A stretch of 64,000 nucleotides of DNA from Paracoccus sp. SCSIO 75233 (GCF_027912675.1 NZ_CP115760.1:1-64000); one strand, 5' to 3'; shown: positions 36,180-45,368, numbered from the stretch's first letter. The notes: generated from the letters alone by a model not told the origin. Program-made: numbers and translations.

Positions 36180-36795
36180 CGAAACGCCCGTCACTGTCAC
36201 GAACACCACTCCGGATCTTGCAGTCGGCCCGGCCCGGCTCAGCTTTGCACTACGCGGCGCCGCACCGACGAGCCGCCGACGGAATGCGCCATCCGAGACC
36301 GAACAGCATCATCTGGGCGGATCAGGGCGCCATTGGGAACGGTCTACAGCCTTCGAACCGCACACCACGCTGCACCGGCGCTGGAAACCTCAGCGCACTT
36401 TCCCCATAGACAGCACCTGGCCACCGCGGCTTCCACCTTGGGAGGATTTCCAACGCGGGCCGACGAAGCACCGCCAGGAAATGTTGCGCCACGGCCCGCG
36501 TCGAAAATCCTTCACCTGAGCAGTCGTTGGCCTATCTCGCAGCGAAGGTCGGCTCCGAGCCCATTTGTCCCCATTGTGTGAATTCACTTTTCTCGCTGCA
36601 TGCGCTCGCAGCGTGGAAAATGCGGCGTCAGCGTAAAATTTGGTGCTGCCGCGCGGCGGGAAAACCAGCCATTCGTGCAGAGTGCAACAAGGATCAGAGG
36701 TCGAATTCCCAGACTGCGGACGAAGCACCATTTCGCCGCAGCTGTACCAATGACTGCTTTAGGAACGCGGTCTAGCAAAATTGTATTTACTGGTG
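36180..36795. other. non-coding flank between IS91-like element and IS3 remnant
   Basis: Only short overlapping frames in all directions; none has a ribosome-binding site or protein-like composition. The left part is GC-rich and probably contains the IS91 right end; the right part from about 36.55 kb is more AT-rich and likely IS or plasmid debris. Confidence 0.5.
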
Positions 36796-36885
36796 ACACT
36801 GTCTGACGTCAGCGCCTATGGGTCCAAATAGCGGTATTTGATAAGAGAGTGTTCTTGGCTCATCGTCACCACTGAGGAGTGGAAG

Positions 36886-37242
36886 ATGAGACAAACAACT
36901 GGACCACGTAAAAGCCCTGGCGAGAAGATCGTCAAAGATATCAAACGGGCGACGCGCAAGCATTATTCATCTGAAGAAAAGATCCGGATCGTGCTGGACG
37001 GGCTGCGCGGTGAGGACAGCATTGCAGAGCTGTGCCGCCGTGAAGGGATCTCGCAGGGCATCTATTACAAATACTTCATGGAAGCTGGGAAACGACGTTT
37101 GGCTGGGGATACGGCACGTGCTGCGAACACAGACGAGGTCAAAGACCTGCGTCGTGAAGCCCGAGACCTGAAGGAAGTCGTTGCAGAGCAAACACTCGAG
37201 CTCCGTTTGCTCAAAAAAAGCATGCTGGGCCCCTCTCATTGA
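36886..37242 (+). pseudogene. IS3-family OrfA, element truncated before OrfB
   Basis: The frame has 118 codons from ATG 36886 (GAGGAG upstream). It reads HYSSEEKIRIVLDGLRGEDSIAELCRREGISQGIYYKYFMEAGKRRLAGD and a leucine-zipper-like end (DLRREARDLKEVVAEQTLELRLLKKSM), which is IS3 OrfA with its HTH. After LLKKSM the sequence changes to LGPSH and stops, and no OrfB follows, so the element was cut near 37225. The TG-starting left end may lie near 36796. Confidence 0.8.
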
Positions 37243-37599
37243 TTGCTGCGCAATCAACGACCGGGCAATGGATGGGGGCGGCCACGCATGAGGTAAACCA
37301 CTTGAACCACTGCGCTCGAGGTGCGCATCTCATGAGGGGCTTTAATGCGATGTGGGCGGGAAGCTGCCATCTGCTGCAGTACGTGCAAATGGCCGGTTAA
37401 GGGCAAATTTCTTTGTGGATTAAATATCGATCCAGAATCCTTCTTCCCGATCTTGAAACTCTGTGTAGCGGTATTGCCGTGTGCCTGATTTCACGCTGCA
37501 CCATACAGCGGTCTTAAGAGAGTTGCCCAACATTGAAGAGCACGAGATACAAACATAGCGGAAACCCACGAAAATTGAGTAGTAACATCCCCAATCAGA
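37243..37599. other. 357 bases without a supported gene
   Basis: A perfect stem TTGATTGC/GCAATCAA (37239-37257) marks the IS3 break point. The rest is lower-GC intergenic sequence between the IS3 remnant and the 3' end of the disrupted DUF2955 gene. Confidence 0.5.
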
Positions 37600-38310
37600 C
37601 TAAATGTCATATTCACGATTGAACTTCTTGCGTTGGATCGCGGGGTGGGGGCTATAGCCATCTTCATGGGATGCTGGTGCCAAGAGTAGCCAATCCAACA
37701 CTGCAACCGCGATTGAAGCGCCGAGCGTTCCGATCAAGGTCAAAAACACTCGTTGGACCATTGCGACCTCAGGGTTGCTTGTTGTCAGGGACGTTGCCAC
37801 CAAAACCGCAGCAACGGACAGGCCAAACTGGTAGACCGACGCCGACATCCGCCCGCGCATCATCGCAACACCAAAACCCCAGCCGACTGTAAACATCAAC
37901 ACCAGCAAAACCTCGAAATGCGCCGAAAACCCGTATAGTGCCAATACAACCAGCGCGACAATCCCGCCTATCAAAGTAGCCCAACTCCGCTCGGCGGCTT
38001 CTGCAAAGGCCTCATCTTGAGTCGGGAAAATTAGTGGAAAGACAGCCGCAATCGCTAGGATCATATCCGAGACTGGCAAAACTGCGTATAGCCAGAAACA
38101 CAGCCCGGTTAAAACCACAGCACGGATCAAGGCACCACCACCATGATGCCCCGCCGCGGCCCGCGGGGCGTCGACGTGTTTTTCTTTCGTTTTCGCAGGC
38201 ACCAGCAGGTAAAGCGTGGGAATTGTGACCGCCGCAACACCACAGCCTAGGTCGTGTTGACAAAAGGGATTCACATCAGGCTTTGAGCATGATTCAAGCT
38301 GGCATCTGCG

Positions 38311-38742
38311 ATGGAGACCAGCTTGGCACGAGACCTTATGTCGGACGAGGAATGGACGTTCTTTGAGCGCTTCATCCTCGCCGTCCGCGCCCCGAACGGG
38401 CGTAAACCCACCAACCACCGCCTCGTTCTTGATGGGATTTTCTGGATTGCCCGAACCGGGGCGCCTTGGCGCGATCTTCCCGGGGAGTTCGGCAAGTGGT
38501 CGAGCGTCTATCGGCAATTCCGGCGCTGGACGTTGGCCGGGCTCTGGGAGGACATCATGGAGGCACTGAACCAGAGCGGAGCTGTGCCAAGCGCCCTGCA
38601 GATGATCGACAGCACCGTAATCCGCGCCCACCATCAGGCAGCGGGCGCTAAAGGGGGACTCCACGACAGGGTTTCGGCCGTTCTCGAGGTGGCTTTACGA
38701 CCAAGATCCACCTCCTCGTCAATGCACACGGGCTTCCCATGA
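38311..38742 (+). CDS. IS5/IS427 transposase OrfA (copy 1)
   Basis: This 143-residue frame holds the N-terminal part of a DDE transposase: DEEWTFFERFIL, LDGIFWIARTGAPWRDLPGEFGKWSSVYRQFRRW and the first Asp in MIDSTVIRAHHQAAG. A -1 shift near the AAAGGGGGA run (38650-38658) moves into the OrfB frame (TPRQGFGRSRGGFTTKIH...). Without it the protein ends in an unrelated tail. Confidence 0.88.
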   Translation: METSLARDLMSDEEWTFFERFILAVRAPNGRKPTNHRLVLDGIFWIARTGAPWRDLPGEFGKWSSVYRQFRRWTLAGLWEDIMEALNQSGAVPSALQMIDSTVIRAHHQAAGAKGGLHDRVSAVLEVALRPRSTSSSMHTGFP

Positions 38743-39098
38743 GGACAGAGATCACGCCAGGCCAGACGTCGGACTATCTCGGCTTCGATCTGGTGATGGC
38801 GGATAATCTGCCCCGCCCGAGCGTGCTGCTCGCGGATCGCGGCTACGATGCAGACAAGATCAGAGACGGCATGGAAGCGCGCAACGTCCTGCCCGTGATC
38901 CCGATGCGAAAGTCCCGCAAGAAGCGGATTGGTGTCGATCGCTCGCTGTATCGCCTGCGTAATCTGGTCGAACGCTGCTTCAACAAGCTCAAGAACGCCA
39001 GGCGTGTCGCGACCCGCTACGACAAGACGGCGGAAAGCTTCCTCGGCTTCATTGACATCACGTCGATCCGTCTCTGGATCCGCCATTTGTCAACATGA
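38739..39098 (+). CDS. IS5/IS427 transposase OrfB (copy 1)
   Basis: This 119-residue frame starts at ATG 38739, overlapping OrfA by four bases. It supplies the rest of the catalytic core: second Asp in LLADRGYDADKIRD and Glu in NLVERCFNKLKNARRVATRYDKTAESFLGFI. The real product is probably the OrfA-B fusion made by -1 frameshifting, because coding sequence in this frame begins upstream of the ATG. Confidence 0.88.
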   Translation: MRTEITPGQTSDYLGFDLVMADNLPRPSVLLADRGYDADKIRDGMEARNVLPVIPMRKSRKKRIGVDRSLYRLRNLVERCFNKLKNARRVATRYDKTAESFLGFIDITSIRLWIRHLST

Positions 39099-40084
39099 CC
39101 TAGAAGAAAACCGTCGCGAAAAATATTCAACATCACCGGATTTTTCATCCCGACAATCGACATCAGGGAGGCCGCAATCAGCAAGAGCATCCCAAAAGCG
39201 CTGCCAGTTCTGCGGGTGAAATAAAAGCCGACAAAATAGAACATGAACATCACCAACAACATCGCAGCGGGCACATGGCGTGTGATGGCAACGATCCCCG
39301 CCATCAGCCAGACCACCACCGCAAAAGCCACCGCCCCGCCAATCGCGCGCGCCGGATCAAAGGCCTTGCGCAGCCCCGCAATCAGCCCGATCGGCAAGGC
39401 GACACAGATCGGCGCCAAAGTTGGCTGTAGCCAAGCCATTGCCAAAAACCCTGCAACAACCGTCAGCCCGAGCCGAATAGGAAAATTAGGATCGTCAGCA
39501 GAGCGAGGGCGGGGAGCTATATACATCTCGGGGCCTTAGTATAATGCGGTGGTCCAGCTGCCGATGCGCTGGAAAAATGCGGCTGTGCGGGTGACAAAAT
39601 GGGTGCCACCGTCAGGGTGAATGAGAACATTTACCTTCCCCCCCAAACGGGCTTGCCGCGGCCAAGTATGAGTGGTTCCTTCAAGCACAATCCGAACCGG
39701 CATTTTGCGCGCTGGCTCAAACCACTGGCTGATTGGGGTGTTGACCGGCAGGCCGCCAACCTCAGAGCGACCGGGATTTATCCCCCAGCCAAGGCTTTCA
39801 ACATGGCCTTCAAAAATCTGCCCTGGTATCGCATCAAACACCAACGTAACTCGATCATTTGGCTGCACATTAACAAGCTGGTTTTCACGCAAGTCCGCCG
39901 TGATCCAGACTGCTTCGCCGTCGATAAAAGTCATGGTCGGCGACCCTGTACCAACAAACTGCCCCAGCCCCAAGTGCACATTGGTCACAACGCCGGGGCC
40001 GGGCGCGCGCGCCACTGTGCTTAGGTCGTGTTGACAAAAGGGATTCACATCAGGCTTTGAGCATGATTCAAGCTGGCATCTGCG

Positions 40085-40516
40085 ATGGAGACCAGCTTGG
40101 CACGAGACCTTATGTCGGACGAGGAATGGACGTTCTTTGAGCGCTTCATCCTCGCCGTCCGCGCCCCGAACGGGCGTAAACCCACCAACCACCGCCTCGT
40201 TCTTGATGGGATTTTCTGGATTGCCCGAACCGGGGCGCCTTGGCGCGATCTTCCCGGGGAGTTCGGCAAGTGGTCGAGCGTCTATCGGCAATTCCGGCGC
40301 TGGACGTTGGCCGGGCTCTGGGAGGACATCATGGAGGCACTGAACCAGAGCGGAGCTGTGCCAAGCGCCCTGCAGATGATCGACAGCACCGTAATCCGCG
40401 CCCACCATCAGGCAGCGGGCGCTAAAGGGGGACTCCACGACAGGGTTTCGGCCGTTCTCGAGGTGGCTTTACGACCAAGATCCACCTCCTCGTCAATGCA
40501 CACGGGCTTCCCATGA
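40085..40516 (+). CDS. IS5/IS427 transposase OrfA (copy 2)
   Basis: Translation identical to 38311-38742: N-terminal DDE transposase part with the first Asp (MIDSTVIRAHH), requiring a -1 shift at the same AAAGGGGGA run (40424-40432) to make the full enzyme. Confidence 0.88.
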   Translation: METSLARDLMSDEEWTFFERFILAVRAPNGRKPTNHRLVLDGIFWIARTGAPWRDLPGEFGKWSSVYRQFRRWTLAGLWEDIMEALNQSGAVPSALQMIDSTVIRAHHQAAGAKGGLHDRVSAVLEVALRPRSTSSSMHTGFP

Positions 40517-40872
40517 GGACAGAGATCACGCCAGGCCAGACGTCGGACTATCTCGGCTTCGATCTGGTGATGGCGGATAATCTGCCCCGCCCGAGCGTGC
40601 TGCTCGCGGATCGCGGCTACGATGCAGACAAGATCAGAGACGGCATGGAAGCGCGCAACGTCCTGCCCGTGATCCCGATGCGAAAGTCCCGCAAGAAGCG
40701 GATTGGTGTCGATCGCTCGCTGTATCGCCTGCGTAATCTGGTCGAACGCTGCTTCAACAAGCTCAAGAACGCCAGGCGTGTCGCGACCCGCTACGACAAG
40801 ACGGCGGAAAGCTTCCTCGGCTTCATTGACATCACGTCGATCCGTCTCTGGATCCGCCATTTGTCAACATGA
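40513..40872 (+). CDS. IS5/IS427 transposase OrfB (copy 2)
   Basis: Translation identical to 38739-39098: carries the second Asp (LADRGYDAD) and the Glu-containing C-terminal part of the DDE core. Confidence 0.88.
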   Translation: MRTEITPGQTSDYLGFDLVMADNLPRPSVLLADRGYDADKIRDGMEARNVLPVIPMRKSRKKRIGVDRSLYRLRNLVERCFNKLKNARRVATRYDKTAESFLGFIDITSIRLWIRHLST

Positions 40873-41635
40873 CCTAGCAAGTCATATTCCGCCACTTCCA
40901 AAGCGAGTTCGGCGGCGCGAATTTGTGGATTACCCTCGCCGGCGGCTCCAAGCTGTAACCGCGCGCTTTCGGCAGTGGCCTGAGCGGCATGCAGTGCTGC
41001 CTCAGCGGCGGCAAGGTTTGCCTGCGCCTGATCACGCGCCGCACCCGAAACGATGCCCCGTTCAAAAAGGGCGGCAGAGCGTTCTGCGCTGGTTCGGGCC
41101 GTGTCTGCATTGGCGCGCGCTTGGGCAATCTGGGCCTGGGCCGCCTCGATTTGCGCGCTTGACGCATCAACCCCCTGCACCACCTGTGCCAAAGACGCCT
41201 GCGCCCGTTCTACCGCCAATTCAAACGGTCTGGGATCAATGCGAAACATCGCATCCCCCGTGTCCAGAATGGCATTGTCATGTACTTCAATCGCAATAAT
41301 CCGCCCGGAAACGCGTGGTGCTACTTGCACAACGCTGGCTGAAACGATCCCCCGCGAACTGCCCGGTGCATAATGATCCGAGGCAACAGTCCACGTCACG
41401 ATCCCCGACAAGAGAACCAAGACTATGGCCAGCACTAGAAAAATCGGTTTCTTGCTTTCGGGTTCTGCAATTTCTGGCCCAGTGTCAGTGGGCATATCCT
41501 GCGCTACTGGTTTGCTGGGGTTTGACGGGGGTGGGGAGGTCTCATTTGACATGTCTCAGGCTTTCTAAACGCTCATCGCTCTTGGGCATTGTGCTTTTTC
41601 ACGGAAATCACGTTGTACTCATTCCTCTCAGCCCA

Positions 41636-41689
41636 ATACGGACAACAGTGTCCATTTGTCAATTGACAAATGGACACTTTTGTCCGTAT
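41636..41689. promoter_or_regulatory. 54-bp near-perfect palindrome, TetR operator with back-to-back promoters
   Basis: The left arm ATACGGACAACAGTGTCC... is the reverse complement of the right arm with a single mismatched pair; the centre is TTGTCAATTGACAA. TTGACA occurs on both strands (41663-41668 plus; 41662-41657 minus), with -10-like TATCTG (41687-41692) and TATTGG (41638-41633) 18 bases away. The operator thus covers both the tetR and the efflux promoters. Confidence 0.82.
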
Positions 41690-41721
41690 CTGCGTTAGAA
41701 TTATAGGAGCACCCGCGCCCA

Positions 41722-42258
41722 ATGAAACAACGCCCTGATGCGCAAAAAAACCGCGAACGCCTATTGGCCGCCGCTAAGCTTGTATTTTCTGAATTTGGTG
41801 TCACGGCTCCGTTGGAACTTGTCCGCGAACGCGCGAATGTCGGCCGCGCCACGCTTTATCGAAACTTCCCAAATCGACAAGCGTTGTTTCTAGCCCTTGT
41901 CGATGAGGCTCTTGATGAACTCGACCTTCATTCTGATGACTTTTGGGACCTTCTGGCAGAGGCTGCCGTCAAAGTGGTGGAAAATGAAGTGAGCCACGCC
42001 ATTTGGGATGCGGCAGATATCGACAGCGACCAATTGGCGATCCGTCACAAAAAGTTGGTCGGGATATTTGAGACACCGCTGGCCATTGCAAAGCAAGACA
42101 AGAGCGTCGACCCCGACATTGCCCCCTCTGATATCGTGTTGCTGTTGCGTATGATTGGCGGAGCGGTTCACTCTGGCCCAACGACCGAACGCAGGCAAGT
42201 GGCGATGCGCGCCGTCGAGCTCCTCCGAAGAGGGATTTCTAGGCTCCAGACCCATTGA
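41722..42258 (+). CDS. TetR-family repressor of the efflux operon, 3' end altered by an IS
   Basis: The protein has 178 residues from ATG 41722 with AGGAG upstream. The N-terminal HTH is clear (NRERLLAAAKLVFSEFGVTAPLELVRERANVGRATLYRNFPNRQALFLALV). The base composition is lower in GC than the plasmid backbone. The native frame is intact up to RRGIS; the last five residues (RLQTH) and the stop come from the IS5-like element inserted at the TA at 42240-42241. Loss of only the extreme C-terminus may leave it functional. It is divergent from the disrupted pump genes, with the 54-bp palindrome between them. Confidence 0.88.
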   Translation: MKQRPDAQKNRERLLAAAKLVFSEFGVTAPLELVRERANVGRATLYRNFPNRQALFLALVDEALDELDLHSDDFWDLLAEAAVKVVENEVSHAIWDAADIDSDQLAIRHKKLVGIFETPLAIAKQDKSVDPDIAPSDIVLLLRMIGGAVHSGPTTERRQVAMRAVELLRRGISRLQTH

Positions 42259-42304
42259 TCTCGGGCGTTTGACGTGATTCAGGCTCCGCAAGGAGACCTT
42301 TTGA

Positions 42305-42676
42305 ATGAGCAATCTTTTCTGGCTGACAGAAGCGCAGATGGCGCGCCTCAAACCCTTCTTTCCCAAGAGCCATGGCAAGCCCCGTGTTGATGACCGACGT
42401 GTCCTGAGCGGCATAATTTTCATCAATCGTAATGGCTTGCGATGGTGCGACGCGCCGAAGGACTACGGCCCCGCCAAGACGCTCTACAACCGCTGGAAGC
42501 GCTGGAGCGACAACGGTGTCTTTGCCCGGATCCTGATGGGCCTGGCCGCCGAAAGCACCGAGCACAAGACAATCATGATGGATGCGACCTATCTGAAAGC
42601 CCATCGCACGGCGTCGAGCCTGCGGGTCAAAAAAGGGGGCGCGGGCGCCAGATCGGGCGAACGAAAGGTGGCATGA
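42305..42676 (+). CDS. IS5-family transposase OrfA (third element)
   Basis: This 123-residue frame from ATG 42305 reads MSNLFWLTEAQMARLKPFFPKSHGKPRVDDRRVLSGIIFINRNGLRWCDAPKDYGP and carries the first catalytic Asp in TIMMDATYLKAHRTASSL. The run AAAAAAG at 42629-42635 is a likely -1 slippage site into the OrfB frame. Confidence 0.88.
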   Translation: MSNLFWLTEAQMARLKPFFPKSHGKPRVDDRRVLSGIIFINRNGLRWCDAPKDYGPAKTLYNRWKRWSDNGVFARILMGLAAESTEHKTIMMDATYLKAHRTASSLRVKKGGAGARSGERKVA

Positions 42677-43062
42677 ACACGAAACTGCACGCCGTCACCG
42701 ACGCGAAAGGACGCCCGATCCAGTTCTTCATGTCGGCTGGGCAAGTGAGTGACTATACTGGCGCGGCGGCCCTGCTGAGCAGCCTGCCAAAGGCCGACTG
42801 GATGCTTGCGGACAGGGGTTATGACGCCGACTGGTTCCGCGAGGCCCTGAAAAACAAGGGGATAAAGGTTTGTATCCCGGGTCGCAAGTCGCGCAAGAAG
42901 GCGGTCAAATACGACAAGCGGCGCTACAAAAGCCGCAACCGCATCGAAATCATGTTCGGCCGACTCAAGGATTGGAGACGCGTCGCCACCCGATACGACC
43001 GTTGCCCCGAGACCTTCTTCTCTGCAATCCTGCTCGCCGCGACCGTCATCTTCTGGTTATGA
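42673..43062 (+). CDS. IS5-family transposase OrfB (third element)
   Basis: The frame has 129 residues from ATG 42673, overlapping OrfA by four bases. It holds the second Asp (WMLADRGYDADWF) and the C-terminal Glu region (YKSRNRIEIMFGRLKDWRRVATRYDRCPETFFSAI). It is probably expressed as an OrfA-B fusion. Confidence 0.88.
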   Translation: MNTKLHAVTDAKGRPIQFFMSAGQVSDYTGAAALLSSLPKADWMLADRGYDADWFREALKNKGIKVCIPGRKSRKKAVKYDKRRYKSRNRIEIMFGRLKDWRRVATRYDRCPETFFSAILLAATVIFWL

Positions 43063-43084
43063 TCAAGAACGAGTCCTGAACCTA

Positions 43085-43215
43085 GGTTCAGGACCTATTA
43101 ATCGACTTGATGCTGGGTTGGTGTCATGATTCACGAACCCCAATGATTTGGGGGACAGATGAGCAATCTTTATTGGCTTACAGAAGCGCAGATGGTGCGA
43201 CTTCGAAAACAGACA
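43085..43215 (+). pseudogene. left-end fragment of a fourth, related IS5-family element
   Basis: The sequence begins with an IS end (GGTTCAGGACCTATTAATC) directly next to the third element and contains a start (ATG 43159) encoding SNLYWLTEAQMVRLRK, closely similar to the third element's OrfA. Homology stops after about 16 codons, so only about 130 bp remain. Confidence 0.75.
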
Positions 43216-44337
43216 GCGCAATGTGAACCAAGAAGGTGTCTAGAAAACTAGGGGCTATTCATATGGACCTTGGTCAACGGCATAAAATCTTAGATGGAAT
43301 TTGACTACAAAATGGCGGGTTCCAGTCTTGCCCGAAATAGGCTCCAATTCATTTAGGACAACCTGAACAAATTGATTCTATATCAATCACTTAACTTTTC
43401 CCTAGGTTCCAATCTTCACCGGACGCCACAAGAGGCATCCCATGCCTCTTTTCCTTTAAAGCAGCCATTCATGCAGCCGTAGCCAACGGGAGCAAAGTCC
43501 CACCGCCTTGATTGTTGGGGCAAGCCGCAGCGAAATGTCGTTTTGGATTCCATCCGGCGTTACACGATCCAATGGCAGGTTTGGTGCAAATTGCTGCACC
43601 GCTGAAAGTCCTGTGCTGCGTTCGCATGGGAATGCTGCGCGAGCACTCGCTGCGAAGCAAACGGCGGCAAAGTCCGCATTGCTGCCGTTCGTTCAGAACG
43701 CAGCGAACGTCTACTCCCCGCCCATCACGTCGAATGCCTGGACAAGCAATCCCTATAGTCGGCAGCGTAGTCCCTGCACATCAACCGTGGCCAGAGCCTT
43801 GCGGCCTCCCCTGCTCGGCTTCGCGTGTCGCAGGGGAGAACGGCCCTTCGGTCCGTCGCGCATTCGGCCATGCGGCCTCACCGCGGCGTCGTACCCGGCA
43901 TCCCGGTTTGCCCGCCTCGCGAGCACGTTCCTCCCCGGCCGCTCCGCCGGATTGCGCTTTGGTCTGTTTTGCTTGAGAGCAAAACGATCCCGCCACTCCA
44001 TCCGTCTCCCGCGTCCGGTCGGGCCGTTTGCCTGCTCGGGTCGGTCAAACCTACCGTCAAAACACACACACATGAGTGCGGAAGCATATCCTCCGGATGG
44101 CCCCCAAATCAGCCCGCGTCAAGGATCGCAAAACTTTTCGGCGAGGGCGGGGCCAGTGGTGCGGGGCGGTCCTGTGCGTGAGGCCGCGCATGTGTCGGGT
44201 GTTGTGCACGGAAAACTTTTGCGCCCGGCAAGCCGGCGGCTGCGCCGTCCCTGACCCGGGCAGATTCGGAAACCAAGCATTCGGCCATGCCCCCGCACTC
44301 ACGTGGTGGCCTAGAAACCGAACACTGGAGACCAGAC
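43216..44337. other. 1.1-kb stretch without a supported gene
   Basis: The left 250 bases are AT-rich IS debris (with TCTAGAAAACTAG near 43237). From 43.5 to 44.3 kb the sequence is GC-rich with long open frames on both strands, but none shows protein-like composition, a ribosome-binding site or a recognisable motif. It may hold the promoter of the DUF2493 gene and decayed genes. Confidence 0.5.
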
Positions 44338-45267
44338 ATGGCTTACGACACTGCGAACACCTACGAGACCATCGAGCTTTTCGGGCTGACCGAGAAGGAT
44401 GCACAACTCCCGATCCCCGAGGATCACATCCTGACCGACCACATCATCCGCGAGAGCTTCGAGGCTTTGCTCGGGCAGCTGCGCGGGACTGGGCTTGAAG
44501 CAGAGATCGAACCGCTGGCCCATGGGCTCGCCACGATCCTGCAGCGGCGCAAGGTGGCGCTTGGCAAGGAGGTCGACCGCACCGCCGACAAGATCGGCGC
44601 GCTGGCAAAATCCCACGACGGATCGGAGATCGCTGAGACCGCGCTCGAAGAGGCGCAGGCGCGCTTCCTGCAGTTGCGCGAGATTGTCGGCGCCATCGAG
44701 GTGATGAGCGAGGCGGCGGCGGAATGCTACGAGATCGAGACGGGCCACGCTTTCATCCCGGCAGCCGGGTCGCGCGCAAGCGTCCGGGCGCAGGAGACCG
44801 GGGCAGTCTTCGAGGCACGGCAGCTCCTTGAACAGCACGACCGTGAGACTGCCGAGAAGTCGAAAGTCGAGGGGGTGCCCCTGATCGTCTCAGGCGCCAC
44901 CGACTGGACCGATGTCGATGTGATCTTCAACACGCTCGACAAGGTTCGCGAACGGATCAAGCAGAACCGCAACCAGGAGATCTTCCTCTGCCACAAGGGT
45001 GGCAAGCACGGGGCAGAGATGATTGCGGCTCGGTGGGCCCGGGCACGCGGGATAGCACAGGCGCGCTTCGATCCGCGCTGGTCCGCGCATGGGCGGGCGG
45101 CACCGTTCAAGTGCAACGATGAGATGCTGGACGACAAGTTCGCGGCGACGGGGGTTGTACTCTTCGGCGGCAATGGGGTCGCGCTGAACCTCGGGCAGAA
45201 GGCGGAAGCAAAAGGCCTGACGGTCATGCGGGTTGCGGACCCTGCGAAGAAGACTGCGCAGGATTGA
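44338..45267 (+). CDS. DUF2493 (SLOG-superfamily) protein
   Basis: The protein has 309 residues from ATG 44338 (CTGGAGACCAGAC upstream). The N-terminal 180 residues are helical (TIELFGLTEKDAQLPIPEDHILTDHIIRESFEALLGQLRGTGLEAEIEPLAHGLA, then coiled-coil-like). The C-terminal DUF2493 domain has GVPLIVSGATDWTDVDVIFNTLDKVRERI, FLCHKGGKHGAEMIAARWARARGIAQARFDPRW and VVLFGGNGVALNLGQKAEAKGLTVMRV, a Rossmann-like nucleotide-binding fold. SLOG proteins bind nucleotides or derivatives; role here unknown. Its last ~100 bases recur at 46425, beyond the nucleotidyltransferase gene. Confidence 0.85.
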   Translation: MAYDTANTYETIELFGLTEKDAQLPIPEDHILTDHIIRESFEALLGQLRGTGLEAEIEPLAHGLATILQRRKVALGKEVDRTADKIGALAKSHDGSEIAETALEEAQARFLQLREIVGAIEVMSEAAAECYEIETGHAFIPAAGSRASVRAQETGAVFEARQLLEQHDRETAEKSKVEGVPLIVSGATDWTDVDVIFNTLDKVRERIKQNRNQEIFLCHKGGKHGAEMIAARWARARGIAQARFDPRWSAHGRAAPFKCNDEMLDDKFAATGVVLFGGNGVALNLGQKAEAKGLTVMRVADPAKKTAQD

Positions 45268-45313
45268 AGAGAGGGGGTCGCGCTTGGCGCGGCCCTTTCG
45301 TCGTTTCTCATGG
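45171..45313 (+). repeat. direct repeat, left copy (3' end of DUF2493 gene and downstream)
   Basis: 143 bases, starting CAATGGGGTCGCGCTGAACC, match 46425-46567 with only a handful of differences. The repeat spans the last 97 bases of the DUF2493 gene and a GGTCGCGC..GCGCGGCC hairpin after it. The copies are 1254 bases apart and bracket the nucleotidyltransferase gene. Confidence 0.9.
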
Positions 45314-45368
45314 GCGTGGCAATTCTCCAAGAACCTTTTGCCTAGCAATTTCCTGTTTTGATAGGTAT

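Larger units (their letters stand above)
38250..39100 (+). mobile_element. IS5-family (IS427-like) element, copy 1
   Basis: The element is 851 bp with imperfect terminal repeats (left GGTCGTGTTGACAAA, right TTTGTCAACATGACC; one mismatch when paired) and flanking TA duplications at 38248-38249 and 39101-39102. It encodes a DDE transposase in two frames. I see no difference from copy 2 at 40024-40874, so both were probably acquired recently. Confidence 0.92.
37600..39526 (-). pseudogene. DUF2955 (FUSC/AaeB-like) efflux membrane protein, disrupted by IS copy 1
   Basis: The gene starts at ATG 39526 (MYIAPRPRSADDPN...), runs through several membrane helices to IFRDGFLL at 39103, is interrupted by the IS at 38250-39100, and resumes with GCGVAAVTIPTLYLLVPAKTKEKH to a stop at 37600. 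Removing the 851-bp IS plus one TA leaves 1074 bases, an exact frame for 357 residues. DUF2955 proteins are FUSC-like inner-membrane components that pair with HlyD-type adaptors to export aromatic acids or drugs. The adaptor gene lies 9 bases upstream. As sequenced the protein cannot be made whole. Confidence 0.88.
40024..40874 (+). mobile_element. IS5-family (IS427-like) element, copy 2
   Basis: Same 851-bp length, ends and coding sequence as copy 1, with TA duplications at 40022-40023 and 40875-40876. Same orientation as copy 1; the two are 923 bp apart and could recombine to delete the DNA between them. Confidence 0.92.
39536..41552 (-). pseudogene. HlyD/EmrA-type efflux adaptor, disrupted by IS copy 2
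   Basis: The gene starts at ATG 41552. One membrane helix (KPIFLVLAIVLVLLSGIVTWTVA) is followed by the first biotinyl-lipoyl half (SRGIVSASVVQVAPRVSGRIIAIEVHDNAILDTGDAMFRID) and an alanine-rich coiled coil. After AEYDL the IS (40024-40874) intervenes, and the frame resumes as STVARAPGPGVVTNVHLGLGQFVGTGSP... to a stop at 39536. Excision of the IS and one TA leaves 1164 bases, i.e. an intact 387-residue frame reading AEYDLLSTVARAPG. The adaptor would link the DUF2955 pump to the outer membrane. TetR at 41722 is divergent. Confidence 0.9.
42242..43082 (+). mobile_element. IS5-family element (third, different type) in the tetR 3' end
   Basis: The element is 841 bp from GGCTCCAGACC to GTCCTGAACC, flanked by TA at 42240-42241 and 43083-43084. 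The ends are imperfect inverted repeats (GGCTCCAGAC versus GGTTCAGGAC). It encodes a two-frame DDE transposase clearly different from the 851-bp elements. Confidence 0.82.

Noticed and set aside
34215..36209. Long open frame (664 codons) on the minus strand
   Set aside because: It lies antisense to the IS91-associated integrase and transposase, which have clear catalytic motifs; the frame is a product of high-GC codon bias.
38250..40874. Composite transposon formed by the two identical IS copies
   Set aside because: The DNA between them is the efflux operon's own sequence, each copy has its own TA duplication, and both host genes are restored by simple excision, so they are independent insertions.
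43508..44254. Open frame of 248 codons in the IS-rich gap
   Set aside because: No ribosome-binding site, biased Arg/Ser/Pro composition, no motif; equal-length frames exist on the other strand.
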